A DNA stretch of 64,000 nt from an uncultured Candidatus Saccharibacteria bacterium (GCA_946406315.1 CAMJKD010000005.1:1-64000), one strand, 5' to 3'; positions 41,348 through 51,326 are shown, numbered from the stretch's first letter. A program made the numbers and translations. The notes: generated by a model from the letters alone, not told the origin.

Positions 41348-42417
41348 TTCGTCTTCCTTTCGATAGTGCTGATTTTTTGTAAGCGATCAATGGTTCCTGG
41401 CAAAACCGCCATGACTTTGGCGATGTCTTCTTTGGTGTTATCGAGACCGAAGGAGAAACGAATCGACGAATGCGCCACTTCGGCGTCGCCGGTTTTTGCC
41501 ATGAGGACGTGGCTCGGCTTGATGTCGCCAGAGGCGCAGGCGGAGCCAGTCGAGACGACAATGCCCTCGGCGTCGAGATAAAGCTGGATAGATTCGCCCT
41601 CGGCTGCCTCGAAAGAGGCGTTTAGGATGTTTGGAAGCGAATTTTTGAGGTCGGTATTGAGGCTGCTGCCCGGGATTTCCTTGAGAATACGCTTAGCTAG
41701 TTCATCGCGCAGGGCACGGATTCTTGTATCGTAAATTTCCCAGGTTTTGTGGTCGAGAAGATATTTGAGCGCAGCGCCAAAACCGATGATGCCGACCGTA
41801 TTGTAGGTCGTGCCGCGGCGTTTTTTCTCTTGATTGCCACCAAGAATTAGAGGCTTGAACGGAACGCCATTCTTGACGTAGAGCGCGCCGACACCAATCG
41901 GGCCGCCAATCTTGTGCGCGCTAAAGGTGGCATAATCTAGGTCGAGCGCTTTGACGTCGATTGGGAGTTTGCCAAGCACCTGTGTGAGGTCAGAATGGAC
42001 GAAACCGCCCTCTTTGTGAGCCTTTTTGGCAACATCGGCAATCGGCAAAAACTCGCCGATTTCATTGTTCGCCAGCATATAGGAGTAGAGCGCGGGTTTT
42101 TCGTCGCCGCCAAGCACGCGCGCAGCCTCGATAATTGAGTGGTGCTCGAGCGGCGAGGTGAGGATTTTGTGCCCTTCAAAAGTGCGGATTACAGTGTTGT
42201 TCGATTCCGAAGCGCCAGATGTAAAGATAATTTCGCTAGGATCAGCGTTGATGAGTTTCGCCAAAAGTTCGCGCGCTTCTTCGATCTTGTTCATCGAGAG
42301 GTGGCCTGGAGTATGGAGCGCCGAGGCGTTCGCAAAATACTTCTGCTCTGCTTCATGCATAGCTTCAATTGCCTCCGGTAAAAGCGGGCTGGTTGCCGCA
42401 TAATCCAAATACACCAT
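41344..42417 (-). CDS. iscS: Cysteine desulfurase (NifS/IscS type)
   Basis: This PLP enzyme converts cysteine to alanine and a protein persulphide for Fe-S assembly. The 357-aa protein shows 'YLDYAATSPLLPEA', 'FTSGASESNN', the PLP-binding Lys in 'TFSAHKIGGPIG' and the active-site Cys in 'STGSACASGD'. ATTATA (TATAAT on this strand) at 42427-42432 is 9 nt from the ATG, consistent with a leaderless or near-leaderless message. It forms a two-gene operon with iscU. It lies inside the right border repeat at 42447, directly next to accessory DNA. Confidence 0.95.
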   Translation of the reverse strand: MVYLDYAATSPLLPEAIEAMHEAEQKYFANASALHTPGHLSMNKIEEARELLAKLINADPSEIIFTSGASESNNTVIRTFEGHKILTSPLEHHSIIEAARVLGGDEKPALYSYMLANNEIGEFLPIADVAKKAHKEGGFVHSDLTQVLGKLPIDVKALDLDYATFSAHKIGGPIGVGALYVKNGVPFKPLILGGNQEKKRRGTTYNTVGIIGFGAALKYLLDHKTWEIYDTRIRALRDELAKRILKEIPGSSLNTDLKNSLPNILNASFEAAEGESIQLYLDAEGIVVSTGSACASGDIKPSHVLMAKTGDAEVAHSSIRFSFGLDNTKEDIAKVMAVLPGTIDRLQKISTIERKTK

Positions 42418-42446
42418 CGTAATCTGATTATACTCTGTTAGCCCAA

Positions 42447-42497
42447 GTTATTGAGAATATCGGCCTGAATTATGGTTCTAACTTTGCGAACTAAGAT
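42447..42497 (+). repeat. Border repeat, copy of 29944-29996
   Basis: From ATTGAGAATATCGG to TAAGATCCATCA this matches the repeat at 29944 with about six mismatches, in the same orientation and 12.5 kb away. It ends in a decayed tRNA-end-like string. Confidence 0.75.
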
Positions 42498-42553
42498 CCA
42501 TCACATTAATTTGAAGATTTTGTTTATTATATCGACGAAGGAGGACAGCTGAT

Positions 42554-42668
42554 ATGGAAAGTATAAAATTTATCGACCTTCTTCGTTTTTCAGATGATGA
42601 TTTTAAAAAGTTAAAGCTCGTCTTTAATAGTAATTGGAACTATATACCAAGCGGAAGACCAGATTATG
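42554..42668 (+). pseudogene. 5' fragment of a lost gene
   Basis: After GGAGG and ATG 42554 about 38 codons read as a normal N-terminus ('MESIKFIDLLRF-SDDDFKKLK', 'VFNSNWNYIPSG'). The frame then runs into the antisense of the convergent membrane protein gene, where the sequence becomes meaningless. The N-terminal pattern reminds me of short phage-type proteins, but no family is assigned. It is best seen as a remnant truncated at a recombination junction. Confidence 0.55.
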
Positions 42669-42981
42669 TTAGAGAAATTCCTTTTGTGATAAATATAATA
42701 GCCAGAATGATAGCGCCAATAATCAGGACTACATTAATGACAATATCTAGACGAATAGCCCAACGGGCAATATCGGTCATAACACGTATCCATGTCTTTT
42801 TATGAGATAAACCCTTCTTAAATAATTGATGCTTATTGAAAATATACCTAGCCAACAAACCGATTATGAGCCAAAAGATACTATGAATTAATAAAATATA
42901 CGGAAGATACGGTATGATGAATGCAAAAATTCCTGCCGCAAAGAGTATTGGCCATAAGAACAGGAAGAATACTACGCCCAT
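42664..42981 (-). CDS. Three-helix membrane protein, 105 aa
   Basis: A small integral membrane protein with helices at about residues 3-25, 27-48 and 78-100 and a basic cytoplasmic loop (KHQLFKKGLSHKK). No family is recognised. The ATG follows AAGAAGGA. Its 3' end meets the gene fragment at 42554. Downstream of its start (42982-43176) is ~195 bp with only a TGTCGC/GCGACA hairpin near 43106-43143. Confidence 0.72.
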   Translation of the reverse strand: MGVVFFLFLWPILFAAGIFAFIIPYLPYILLIHSIFWLIIGLLARYIFNKHQLFKKGLSHKKTWIRVMTDIARWAIRLDIVINVVLIIGAIILAIIFITKGISLT

Positions 42982-43176
42982 AAAAATCCTTCTTTTTTAA
43001 AACATTTTGTTTATGCTTTTATATTAGATTATCATAAAAATGAAAGTGCGCCGTAGACCGCAGAATTAGACGTCCAACGAGCCATAGGCGACCAATTCCG
43101 AGGTCAGGAGAGCTCTGTCGCATGAAGCCGCAATAGCCTCACGCGACAGAAAATGAGAAGCAAGATTGCTGATTGA

Positions 43177-43572
43177 TTATTCCAATCCGATTGGCTCAAT
43201 GTCCATCACGCGTCGAGGAACGAGCGACATAACATCACCGCAATAAAGATAATCAGCTTGATATTCGGCAAGTGTATAGTTCCATCTCCGAACATCCATA
43301 ACATACATTACATCATTCTTGTCGATTTTTCCCGACTGAACCATAGCTTCGTACTGTTGGCGATGAATTTCGAATGTTCGCTCAAATGTATTATATCCAA
43401 CTCTGACTGGAGCCGCAAAGGCGATTATCAAAAGCGTCATAATGCCGGCGGTTGATACTGCTATTAATCGCGTTATTCCAAAGCCGTCCGACCACCATTC
43501 TCTACCTTTACTGTTTTTTACTTTTTTCCGCTCAAAGAGTATAAGAACGACGGACAACATAACTAATAACAT
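43177..43572 (-). CDS. Membrane protein, about 131 aa (start uncertain)
   Basis: The protein has two helices (about residues 1-14 and 40-62 counted from ATG 43572) and a ~75-residue C-terminal domain ('DVMYVMDVRRWNYTLAEYQADYLYCGD'). No family is recognised. The frame is open up to a TTG at 43641, but neither start has a good ribosome site; a GGGAGGG near 43600 is followed by an out-of-frame ATG. A TATAAT box near 43730 and a leader hairpin (GCGACCAC/GTGGTGTTGC, near 43655-43680) lie upstream. Confidence 0.6.
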   Translation of the reverse strand: MLLVMLSVVLILFERKKVKNSKGREWWSDGFGITRLIAVSTAGIMTLLIIAFAAPVRVGYNTFERTFEIHRQQYEAMVQSGKIDKNDVMYVMDVRRWNYTLAEYQADYLYCGDVMSLVPRRVMDIEPIGLE

Positions 43573-43807
43573 CGAGATAATAATGCAAAAAAAGCATCGG
43601 ATACCCTCCCTTCGTTTATCTGCAGGAACATTGCCTCTCAAAATAATAAACGAGCAACACCACTGCAGGGTGGTCGCTTGCCGTAAGGGCGTACTGTTCC
43701 CTGTTTGTGGATTGTGTCAGATTTAATTATATCATATAATGCCATATTCTTCAAGGTCTACTCATCTTAATTCAACCCGCTGACGTTTTAGGGGCAAATT
43801 AGAGGGG

Positions 43808-44923
43808 TCATTTCGCTACGATTTCGCCGTCGTCGAGGATTTTTGCATTTGAACCATCCCATGATAATATTTCGTTTATTTTCTGAGTACGTGCGGCGCC
43901 TGACAGTAAACTCGTATAAACATTACTCTGTAAGCCGGGCAAGAAATAAAATTTTACTCCACCTTCCGGAAGAAACTTGATGCGTAAGATTCCAGTATCT
44001 TCGACACCGTTATTGAAGATGAAATCGCCAAGATTATATATGATTGGTTTACCATTGTTATAATCAATTCCCTGCAGCGTGTGCGCATGACCGCCAACGA
44101 TAATGTCGGCGCCAGCGTCGAGATAGTCTTTGGCGGTAGTTTTCTGAACTTGCTCTAGTCGATGTGATAATTCAGTTCCCCAATGTATGATAGCTATAAC
44201 ATAATCGCTATTCGCTTTCGCTTCTTTGATAGTCTTTATAAACTCGGCGGTATCATAACAGAGCAAAACGCCACCCGTAGTTGCCGTTGCGCCAGGAGTG
44301 TCGATGCCGCCCTTCTCGGCGCGTGTTGCATTTACGAACGCTACACGATTACCGTTAGGTAGAGTTAAGTAGTATGGTTTTTTCGCTTCATCAAGATTCC
44401 TACCCGCACCAATATGGGGCATTTTGATGGCGTCAAAACTATCGAGCATATCATTAAAAGCAAGCGGACCAAAATCATAAACATGGTTATTTGCGAGTGT
44501 TACTAGGTCGACGCCCATATCGTTATAGATTGATAGTCGTTCCGGCTTGGCACGAAAAGTATAATATTTACCAGGGGTTTTAGCTCCGCGATTGCTGACG
44601 GTAAATTCACTGTTAGCAACCATAAAGTCACTTCCGCGCATAATCTTCAAAACTTCGTCCGACAGAATGCCATTAACACCTTTGCCGCGACCGTCGTACG
44701 CTGGTATCACTTCCCAATTGTCAGCTAGGGATATGTCGCCAACGATACTGATTATATAATCTTTATCTGGCTCAATAGTTTCGCGAAGCTCCGCTGAACC
44801 AATCTGAGTCTCCGAATACGACGACCGAAAAAGCCTAAGTCCAGCAAATACGAGCAATGCAACCAATGCCACCGCCGCCACAAAGCCGACGATTTTAATA
44901 ACTGCCGAGTGCTTCTTTGTCAT
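43808..44923 (-). CDS. CapA/PgsA-family metallophosphatase-like protein
   Basis: The 371-aa protein has an N-terminal anchor helix (about residues 8-28) and a CapA-type calcineurin-like domain. Its motifs are 'SIVGDISLAD', 'NSEFTVSNRG', 'VTLANNHVYDFG', 'IAIIHWGTELSH' and 'IIVGGHAHTLQG'. CapA proteins take part in poly-gamma-glutamate capsule synthesis or export, but many homologues outside Bacillus have no proven substrate. No capB/capC genes are nearby. A TATAAT box lies 7 nt before the ATG (44931-44936), again a leaderless design. Confidence 0.92.
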   Translation of the reverse strand: MTKKHSAVIKIVGFVAAVALVALLVFAGLRLFRSSYSETQIGSAELRETIEPDKDYIISIVGDISLADNWEVIPAYDGRGKGVNGILSDEVLKIMRGSDFMVANSEFTVSNRGAKTPGKYYTFRAKPERLSIYNDMGVDLVTLANNHVYDFGPLAFNDMLDSFDAIKMPHIGAGRNLDEAKKPYYLTLPNGNRVAFVNATRAEKGGIDTPGATATTGGVLLCYDTAEFIKTIKEAKANSDYVIAIIHWGTELSHRLEQVQKTTAKDYLDAGADIIVGGHAHTLQGIDYNNGKPIIYNLGDFIFNNGVEDTGILRIKFLPEGGVKFYFLPGLQSNVYTSLLSGAARTQKINEILSWDGSNAKILDDGEIVAK

Positions 44924-44965
44924 TATTATAATTATAACTCAGTGTAGATATGGCTTTTTAGCTTT

Positions 44966-46204
44966 TTAAAGTGAGATGCTACAGATTTCTGCGGCATGGA
45001 GTAATACATTTGTCGTTTTACTCTCGTTTGCAAGAATTACTTTCTGTTCTTGGTCGGTTAAATTTGCAAGTACAACTTTGCAGCCCGTTTTTGTTTTTCG
45101 GGCCACTGCAACAATATCTTTGGAATCATACTCACAACGTAGCACTTCGCTACCTGCTGGGAATAATTGCACAAACTTTTTTAATGCCTGATAAATTGGC
45201 GTTAAAATTAAGTCGTCTTCTGCTTCGTTTAATATAATGGGGCTTTTAACGAAGTTGCGGCAGTAACTTGGACCACCCTGCCAAGACAGAAGCATATTCC
45301 AATCTACCCATGCACTAGCGCCATTATTTATGTCTGAAAATAATTCGTAGTAATACAGTCGAGCAGCGCCAATCCAGTCTCGCTCGTCATAGGGCGCAGA
45401 AAAACCGCAGCACATTTCGGAGCTAAGTATCATAATATCTGGATATTTTTGACGGACTTGCCACATTTCGTCTGGATACGTGCCGTTATACCAGTGATAG
45501 CAGAGGCCAGCGATTTTTGCCTGGCGACCATATTTAGTTACATATGAGCCATTAAACAATCGGTCTGCAACTTCGCTGAGATTCTTCTTATTGTGGTCCC
45601 AAAGTAATAGCTGGACGTCTAAATCGCTAAGTTCGATAGCTAAGTATTTGTAGGCTAGCTTTCTTTGCGTACGACAAGTATATAGACAAGATTCCCATTT
45701 TTGAATAGCATGCGGTTCATTTTGTGGCGTTAAATAATTAACTTTTACGCCTTCAGCCGCATAAGCTTCTAGCCATTTTCGGATATACTTAGCGTAATTA
45801 CTATAACGCCAAGGTTTCAAAATACCGCCAAAACGTTGCATATACGTCATTTTCATACGACTAGGCGGAGACCACGGACTAGCGATTATTTTTAGTTCTT
45901 TTTGACGAAGGATTTTTTGCAACATCGGCAGTACCCAACGCCGATCATGCTCGATAGAAAAGTCACTAAGGTTTACCCTCTTCGTGTATTCGTATGGTTT
46001 CAAACAAAAATCGTTGCTACCAATACTTACCCTGCCCCAGCGATAATCGAGTCCGTTTTTATCATAATAGGCAGCAAGAAAAGCTTCCTGTTTTTGGGGA
46101 TTTAGTTTTGAGTAATTGTATGCCGTCGCTTCAGTAATTGCGCCGCCCATGCCTAACCATTGGCCTAGGTTGATATCATTTCTAATAGTGATTTTTACAC
46201 TCAT
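44966..46204 (-). CDS. Glycoside hydrolase family 30 (glucosylceramidase-like)
   Basis: The 412-aa enzyme shows GH30 features: 'LGMGGAITEATAYN' near the N-terminus and the acid/base Glu in 'LTPQNEPHA'. The nucleophile Glu is in 'ILSSEMCCGF', and a C-terminal beta-sandwich-like region follows. Substrates in the family include beta-glucosides, beta-xylosides and beta-1,6-glucans. I see no signal peptide, so it is cytoplasmic or exported by another route. It is last in an operon, 3 bp after the 1331-aa secreted-protein gene. Confidence 0.9.
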   Translation of the reverse strand: MSVKITIRNDINLGQWLGMGGAITEATAYNYSKLNPQKQEAFLAAYYDKNGLDYRWGRVSIGSNDFCLKPYEYTKRVNLSDFSIEHDRRWVLPMLQKILRQKELKIIASPWSPPSRMKMTYMQRFGGILKPWRYSNYAKYIRKWLEAYAAEGVKVNYLTPQNEPHAIQKWESCLYTCRTQRKLAYKYLAIELSDLDVQLLLWDHNKKNLSEVADRLFNGSYVTKYGRQAKIAGLCYHWYNGTYPDEMWQVRQKYPDIMILSSEMCCGFSAPYDERDWIGAARLYYYELFSDINNGASAWVDWNMLLSWQGGPSYCRNFVKSPIILNEAEDDLILTPIYQALKKFVQLFPAGSEVLRCEYDSKDIVAVARKTKTGCKVVLANLTDQEQKVILANESKTTNVLLHAAEICSISL

Positions 46205-46207
46205 TCT

Positions 46208-49200
46208 TTAATATCTTGGTGGCAATTCTTTGAGGTTTGTTGTGCTAGCTTCGTTATATTTAGCCGACTGCGCATAACTCCATAAATAATTAGCCATATT
46301 GAAATTAAAAATTTCGGCTCGTTTAATCGCGTTTGTACCGCTATCTGCGCCAAAGGTACGATTAAGTTTGATAGTCTTCGTGAGAACTGGCGCCTCGAAA
46401 ATAAGTTGTTCATTACAAACGTCCGAAGAGAGATTGGCCATGTTTGTTCTTTTGTCCTCGTATAGGTTGTTGGCGGTAGTGTAAGCGCAGGTGTCTACTT
46501 CGTTGTCTGCCACAATTAATGCGTCAATTTTCCGTACATTAGGCATGATAAGAACATTCTTTGCAATGATAATATTTTGCTTGATAGCTTTCGTATTATT
46601 ATATTCTTGATCACTATTTGCGGACAGAATGTCGCCGTCTATGATTAGGGTTCCGGTTACATAGTAGACAGTAGTTTGCTCTGGCGCAACTAACGCGGAA
46701 CTAGAATAAGCATTGCCCTCAATTTTGTTATACAGAATGCCATCAGAGCCAGAAGAGGCTAGTAAATGATTATTACTAGAAATGTGGGCATACTTCGTAC
46801 CAAACGCATCGGTTACACAGCGAGCATCACCAGGGCTACTAATACTATTACAGTTACCCAATACACCAACGGTTACGGTATGAGTTGGCGTATTAGTGAT
46901 GTAGCGGCTCTTAATACTGGAGGTATAATTTTTAGCTGATTCCGTAGCGCCAGAGATTTGGGCACCGATAGCACCGATATTGGGGGAGTTGCAATCGTCA
47001 TTCGAGAAAGTCTGGCTACCAAAGACGCAAGCACTATCCGCATTGCCAATATTAGCAACATCTGAGACGTCATTGGCGCGAGCCTGGTTGATAGTAACAT
47101 CTGCACTATTAATCCGATACCCGAAAGTAGCACCGGATGCGGTACCGCGCGTGCCACTCACGTCATCTTTACCAATGAGAGCATACTCAGACCATGAACC
47201 GAAGAAGTTTTTAGCCGAGCTCGAGGATACTGCCCTAGTATAGCGAGAAGTAATAAAACCACGATTGCCCGCAGCGAGAACATTCGATCCTTCGAAACTA
47301 GTTGTTGGGCGCTTAGCAACAGTGTAACACGCCCGTGCAGTAGCCCATTCAGCGCCGTCACTGCCAGAGACCTCGGCAGTGCTCTTAAGCGCAATATCAT
47401 TCAATCCTGCCCCGCTGGTAATAGCGAGGTTGTTATGACTATCGCGCGGCCAGACGGAATATTTTACGCAAACTACGCTACCTACCGGACGATCATCGGG
47501 GACATATACCGAAATGCCAGAGCTCGGGAAGGCGTCGCCGTTTCCGCTAGTAAGACCATTGTGGTCGCCATTATTATTAAAGGTGATGTTGGTGTGGGTA
47601 GAAATAGTCGTCAGGTCCGTTTCGGTGCTACCAATGTTACCAGAAGAGTCAATTGTAGTGAAATATCTTTCAATTTTAACTTTGGTCGGCTTCGTGATGG
47701 TGGCATATTTATTTTCCGAATCATTATCGGAAATAGAAGTATTCGTGCGCGGTTGGACGAAAACGCCCGCATTCACCTTAAAGCTTGAACCGCCGTATAC
47801 AACATTTCCCGAAACGCCAACACTGCGCTTAGCATACGGTTGAAGTATGTAGTTGTATGGAATGCGAACATTAGCCTTAGCAGTATGATCATGAGCGACT
47901 CCAGAAACTACACCGCCAGTAATATTAAGGTCATTCCAAGTGAAACTTTGCGTAATCGTAGAGCCAACATCGGAAGCGGCGCCAGTTTTAGCGGCAGCAT
48001 AGCATCCATCTTCAGTACTACTACCAGCTATCTGATAATGCTGACCAGCAGAGCTATAGGTTGGACCGTGAGGTAAATTCTTGCATTTGTATGTTTTTTG
48101 ATTATATGTATCGCGATCGTAAGACGAGATATTAATGTTTGATGGGGACTGGAATGTTTTTTCTACACTGTTTTTGTCGTGCAAGAATCCACTTGTAGCC
48201 GTGGAGCTATCCCAAGTCCGTGTGTCGCTATATTTCAACGGTGAGGCTGAAGTTACAGTCGGGACCGAGGCGCCGAAGAGATAACCACTCCTACCGCTAA
48301 TGCTACTTGCGCCAGTCGCCGTATAAACTGATTTATTCGTAGCATTATCTAGAGTCGATGTATTAAAGACAGCATAGGCGGCGCCAGCACAAGATTCATA
48401 TCTGAAGCGAATTGAATCACCAGGGCGAGCCCAGATATCGACGGATTTTGTATAGCTATTATTAGCGGTGAAATTAGATGGATCGTAGTCTGTAAAACTA
48501 AACGAGTCACCGCCGGCGATTGTGCTATTTACTACGCCAATACGACCAATATTCCGACCATCACTGATGCCATATTGATAAGATGCATCTAATTTACATT
48601 TGGCCTTTTCGCGATAAACTTTAACACACTTCGAAGCGTTGCCTGAAGTATTGCCCGTATAACTGACGACCGCTGCATAGCTCAGGTTATTGCAAATAGT
48701 CTTCGTTTCCCCGTATTTGAGTGTGCCGGAATAACTGTAGTCAGCGTAAGTTAGCACATCCTGATTGTGACCAGTTTCAAGATCGATAGTGGTACCACTT
48801 CTGTTGCTATTCGCAACAGTAGAGCTATCGGCTGTAATATTTGCCGACCAAGACGTCGCCGCCGTACCACCAGCCTGATCCGATTCTCGCTTGATGTTAT
48901 CTTTAAATTGAATAGTAAACGAACCGTCATCTGAAGTGATTGTAGTGGCGCGACTATGAGAATCGGCTGGCGCATCAATGGCATCCTTATTTCCATCTTT
49001 AATCTTTGCCGCTACATTGCCAGAAAATGAAGCCGTAGCGCGCGAAAGTTGAACGCAGTAACGCCCACCGATGCCAGAGCTGCCATATAGAGTACATGTG
49101 CCATCTGGCACGGTGTTAGGGCTCGTATCGTTACTCCTAGCGGCATAATGTAAGGTTTGGAAAATCGTCTGCGTTTGGCCTGGCGCAAGCTCTGTAGTAA

Positions 49201-50203
49201 TGGTAGCTTCGTGAACTTTTAGTTCATCATTTTTGCCGAAATCCATACTTTGAACTTCGTTTGATGCGCCTTTCCCTTTTTCCTTATCACTGCTATTGAC
49301 GTAATACGGCTCCGCATCTTCCCCGTCTGGCCCTTTATCGTCGCGTTTAATATAGTGAACGAATTTGATATCTTTCGAATTAGCGCCGATGTTAGCGATT
49401 TTGTAGTTATTGTTCTTTTTGGAAGAACCATCCCATATTTCAGTGGTACCAGTATAGGTCGACAATGGATCTTCGCAGAAATTAATCGTAATCGTGGAGC
49501 TATCTATAACTCGCATGCCATCGAGTCCTTTGTTAAGACCACCATCGATGCTTGGGTAGCGGGAGATAAATATGGTACGCGAGTACGGAAAACACTTGGC
49601 GCCATCATCATTTACTATTGAAGTACCCGGTGTAGCGCCGTCTTTAAACTTACTCAGGTTAACGGTCAGCTTAATCTTTTCTTTCGCCCAATTGTCGGTC
49701 CAGTTCCAGTCCGCATTCGGCATCCAACCGCGATTAAGGGAGCCGACTGTTATACCCTCTGCGGGGTTAGTAATATAGTCAACATGGTTCTTCCCATCAT
49801 CATTGCAACCAGATTTATCATTACATAATGATAGATTGTAAGTAGAGATTACCTTATCGCCATATGTGCCGTTGGCATTGTCAAAGAATACGAGAGCGCC
49901 CTGGAGATAGAGATCAACCGTTTTGGAGCTGTCGCCCGTATCGATTACGGTCGCTCCTTCACTAACGTCATATACACCAGGTCCACTGCCGTTAATCCAC
50001 ATAGCACCCGATGGAGCATTCCAACGATCACAGGCATCAACAATAGCTTTGTTTTTGGTAGGGTCACCTTTATCATACTCAATTCCTTTAGTACAGCCTG
50101 CCGACGTATGGTCGCTATAGTAGTGTGCGGAACAGTGGGCAGAACAGAGAAATAGGCACGACACGACACCGCAGAATAATGCAAGTATTATTTTTCTTTT
50201 CAT
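46208..50203 (-). CDS. Giant secreted protein, 1331 aa
   Basis: A signal peptide (MKRKIILALFCGVVSCLFLCSA) precedes about 1300 residues rich in Ser, Thr, Asn and Gly. Paired-Cys segments recur, such as 'TLHYAARSNDTS...CVQLSRATASFSG' and 'NLSYAAVVSYTG...CVKVYREKAKC', which look like related beta domains. A later section ('QNIIIAKNVLIMPNVRKIDALIVADNEVDTC') has a short beta-helix rhythm. The chain ends in 'LPPRY' with no C-terminal anchor. I do not recognise a named family. Together with the upstream 298-aa membrane protein and the GH30 enzyme it forms a three-gene operon. Confidence 0.88.
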   Translation of the reverse strand: MKRKIILALFCGVVSCLFLCSAHCSAHYYSDHTSAGCTKGIEYDKGDPTKNKAIVDACDRWNAPSGAMWINGSGPGVYDVSEGATVIDTGDSSKTVDLYLQGALVFFDNANGTYGDKVISTYNLSLCNDKSGCNDDGKNHVDYITNPAEGITVGSLNRGWMPNADWNWTDNWAKEKIKLTVNLSKFKDGATPGTSIVNDDGAKCFPYSRTIFISRYPSIDGGLNKGLDGMRVIDSSTITINFCEDPLSTYTGTTEIWDGSSKKNNNYKIANIGANSKDIKFVHYIKRDDKGPDGEDAEPYYVNSSDKEKGKGASNEVQSMDFGKNDELKVHEATITTELAPGQTQTIFQTLHYAARSNDTSPNTVPDGTCTLYGSSGIGGRYCVQLSRATASFSGNVAAKIKDGNKDAIDAPADSHSRATTITSDDGSFTIQFKDNIKRESDQAGGTAATSWSANITADSSTVANSNRSGTTIDLETGHNQDVLTYADYSYSGTLKYGETKTICNNLSYAAVVSYTGNTSGNASKCVKVYREKAKCKLDASYQYGISDGRNIGRIGVVNSTIAGGDSFSFTDYDPSNFTANNSYTKSVDIWARPGDSIRFRYESCAGAAYAVFNTSTLDNATNKSVYTATGASSISGRSGYLFGASVPTVTSASPLKYSDTRTWDSSTATSGFLHDKNSVEKTFQSPSNINISSYDRDTYNQKTYKCKNLPHGPTYSSAGQHYQIAGSSTEDGCYAAAKTGAASDVGSTITQSFTWNDLNITGGVVSGVAHDHTAKANVRIPYNYILQPYAKRSVGVSGNVVYGGSSFKVNAGVFVQPRTNTSISDNDSENKYATITKPTKVKIERYFTTIDSSGNIGSTETDLTTISTHTNITFNNNGDHNGLTSGNGDAFPSSGISVYVPDDRPVGSVVCVKYSVWPRDSHNNLAITSGAGLNDIALKSTAEVSGSDGAEWATARACYTVAKRPTTSFEGSNVLAAGNRGFITSRYTRAVSSSSAKNFFGSWSEYALIGKDDVSGTRGTASGATFGYRINSADVTINQARANDVSDVANIGNADSACVFGSQTFSNDDCNSPNIGAIGAQISGATESAKNYTSSIKSRYITNTPTHTVTVGVLGNCNSISSPGDARCVTDAFGTKYAHISSNNHLLASSGSDGILYNKIEGNAYSSSALVAPEQTTVYYVTGTLIIDGDILSANSDQEYNNTKAIKQNIIIAKNVLIMPNVRKIDALIVADNEVDTCAYTTANNLYEDKRTNMANLSSDVCNEQLIFEAPVLTKTIKLNRTFGADSGTNAIKRAEIFNFNMANYLWSYAQSAKYNEASTTNLKELPPRY

Positions 50204-51096
50204 TCTTTGGCTTCCTCATATTTTTGATTATATTCTTCCGCGAGTTGCTCATCCCCAAGCCCCATTGCATATTCGCGCGCTAAGCGAGCCATTTGACGTG
50301 TTGGTTCATATTTATAGGCGGCTTTTGCGTCTGATAAAATCATACTTTTCTCTTCATCGGTAAAATGTATTTTTTTGAATACGTGATCGTTATATACTAT
50401 CGCAGCGCGCGTAGCATGGAGACAGGCTTTGGCGGTATTATTATCGGAATCGTTATATTTATCTATAGCTGCTTGTAAATATAAGACGGCGTCCGGAACG
50501 CTATATTCCGCATATTTATAAGCCAAAGCTTTAATGGTTAGATAATCATCCTTGTACGCCTCAATACTCTCACTATGCTCTTTGAGGCGTTCTTCTTTTT
50601 TCTTTGCAGCCATAGCTGCTTCATTTTTATTATTAATATCTGTAACAATATCTGAACCAATTTTAATGCCAAGAAATATAACAGTCACCACGATTGCTAA
50701 TGCTATCAGTGAGTTTCGTATTATTTTGAATTTCGGACGATTCTTTTTGATGTATTGATTGAATTTTTCTTTGCTCTCCGCTCTCTTTTCATTCCTAGCG
50801 GTCTTTTTATGCCCTTTCATGCGCTCGCGATAAGTGCTAACCATCTTCTTGGTTAGAGCCTTTTCTTCTTTGATGCGTTTTTGTTCAGTGGTGTGAGCGA
50901 TTTTTTCGGCATCAGATACGTTTACGAAGAGTTCTCCCATATCTTTCTTGTGGATATCCTTCGATTCAAAATGGAAGTCTTCATTATTAGACTTTTCTTC
51001 TGTTTTGGGTTCGTCGCTCAGGTCAAGAATAGGGACATCCCACTCTTCGCCTGCTTCGCTCTTAATATTTGGCGTTTTATTTTTATTCTCTGCCAT
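50200..51096 (-). CDS. Membrane protein with cytoplasmic tail and external helical repeats
   Basis: The 298-aa protein has an acidic/basic disordered N-terminal region (about 125 residues), one membrane helix (about residues 130-150) and a C-terminal helical domain. The last part ('ALAYKYAEYSVPDAVLYLQAA', 'ACLHATRAAIVYN') has TPR-like spacing. No specific family is recognised. It is first in the operon and overlaps the 1331-aa gene by 4 bp, suggesting it works in export or anchoring of that protein. A TATAAT box is about 70 nt upstream. Confidence 0.78.
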   Translation of the reverse strand: MAENKNKTPNIKSEAGEEWDVPILDLSDEPKTEEKSNNEDFHFESKDIHKKDMGELFVNVSDAEKIAHTTEQKRIKEEKALTKKMVSTYRERMKGHKKTARNEKRAESKEKFNQYIKKNRPKFKIIRNSLIALAIVVTVIFLGIKIGSDIVTDINNKNEAAMAAKKKEERLKEHSESIEAYKDDYLTIKALAYKYAEYSVPDAVLYLQAAIDKYNDSDNNTAKACLHATRAAIVYNDHVFKKIHFTDEEKSMILSDAKAAYKYEPTRQMARLAREYAMGLGDEQLAEEYNQKYEEAKE

Positions 51097-51326
51097 AATC
51101 TCTTACGCCTTCCAAAAATGATGGTTAGCAAATCAACTCGTACAATCCGCTTATGATTATTATATCATAGCTAATATGTAATCAGATTAATTCTTTGAGC
51201 ATTGCTATTATTTGTGATAGCATTATTATTATTGGAGAATAATTCTTGCGTCGACAATGCGTTTGGCGGTACGAGGCAGTTATCCGTATGTGCGAGGCAA
51301 TCTAGAGCGGGATGAGGGTTAAATAA

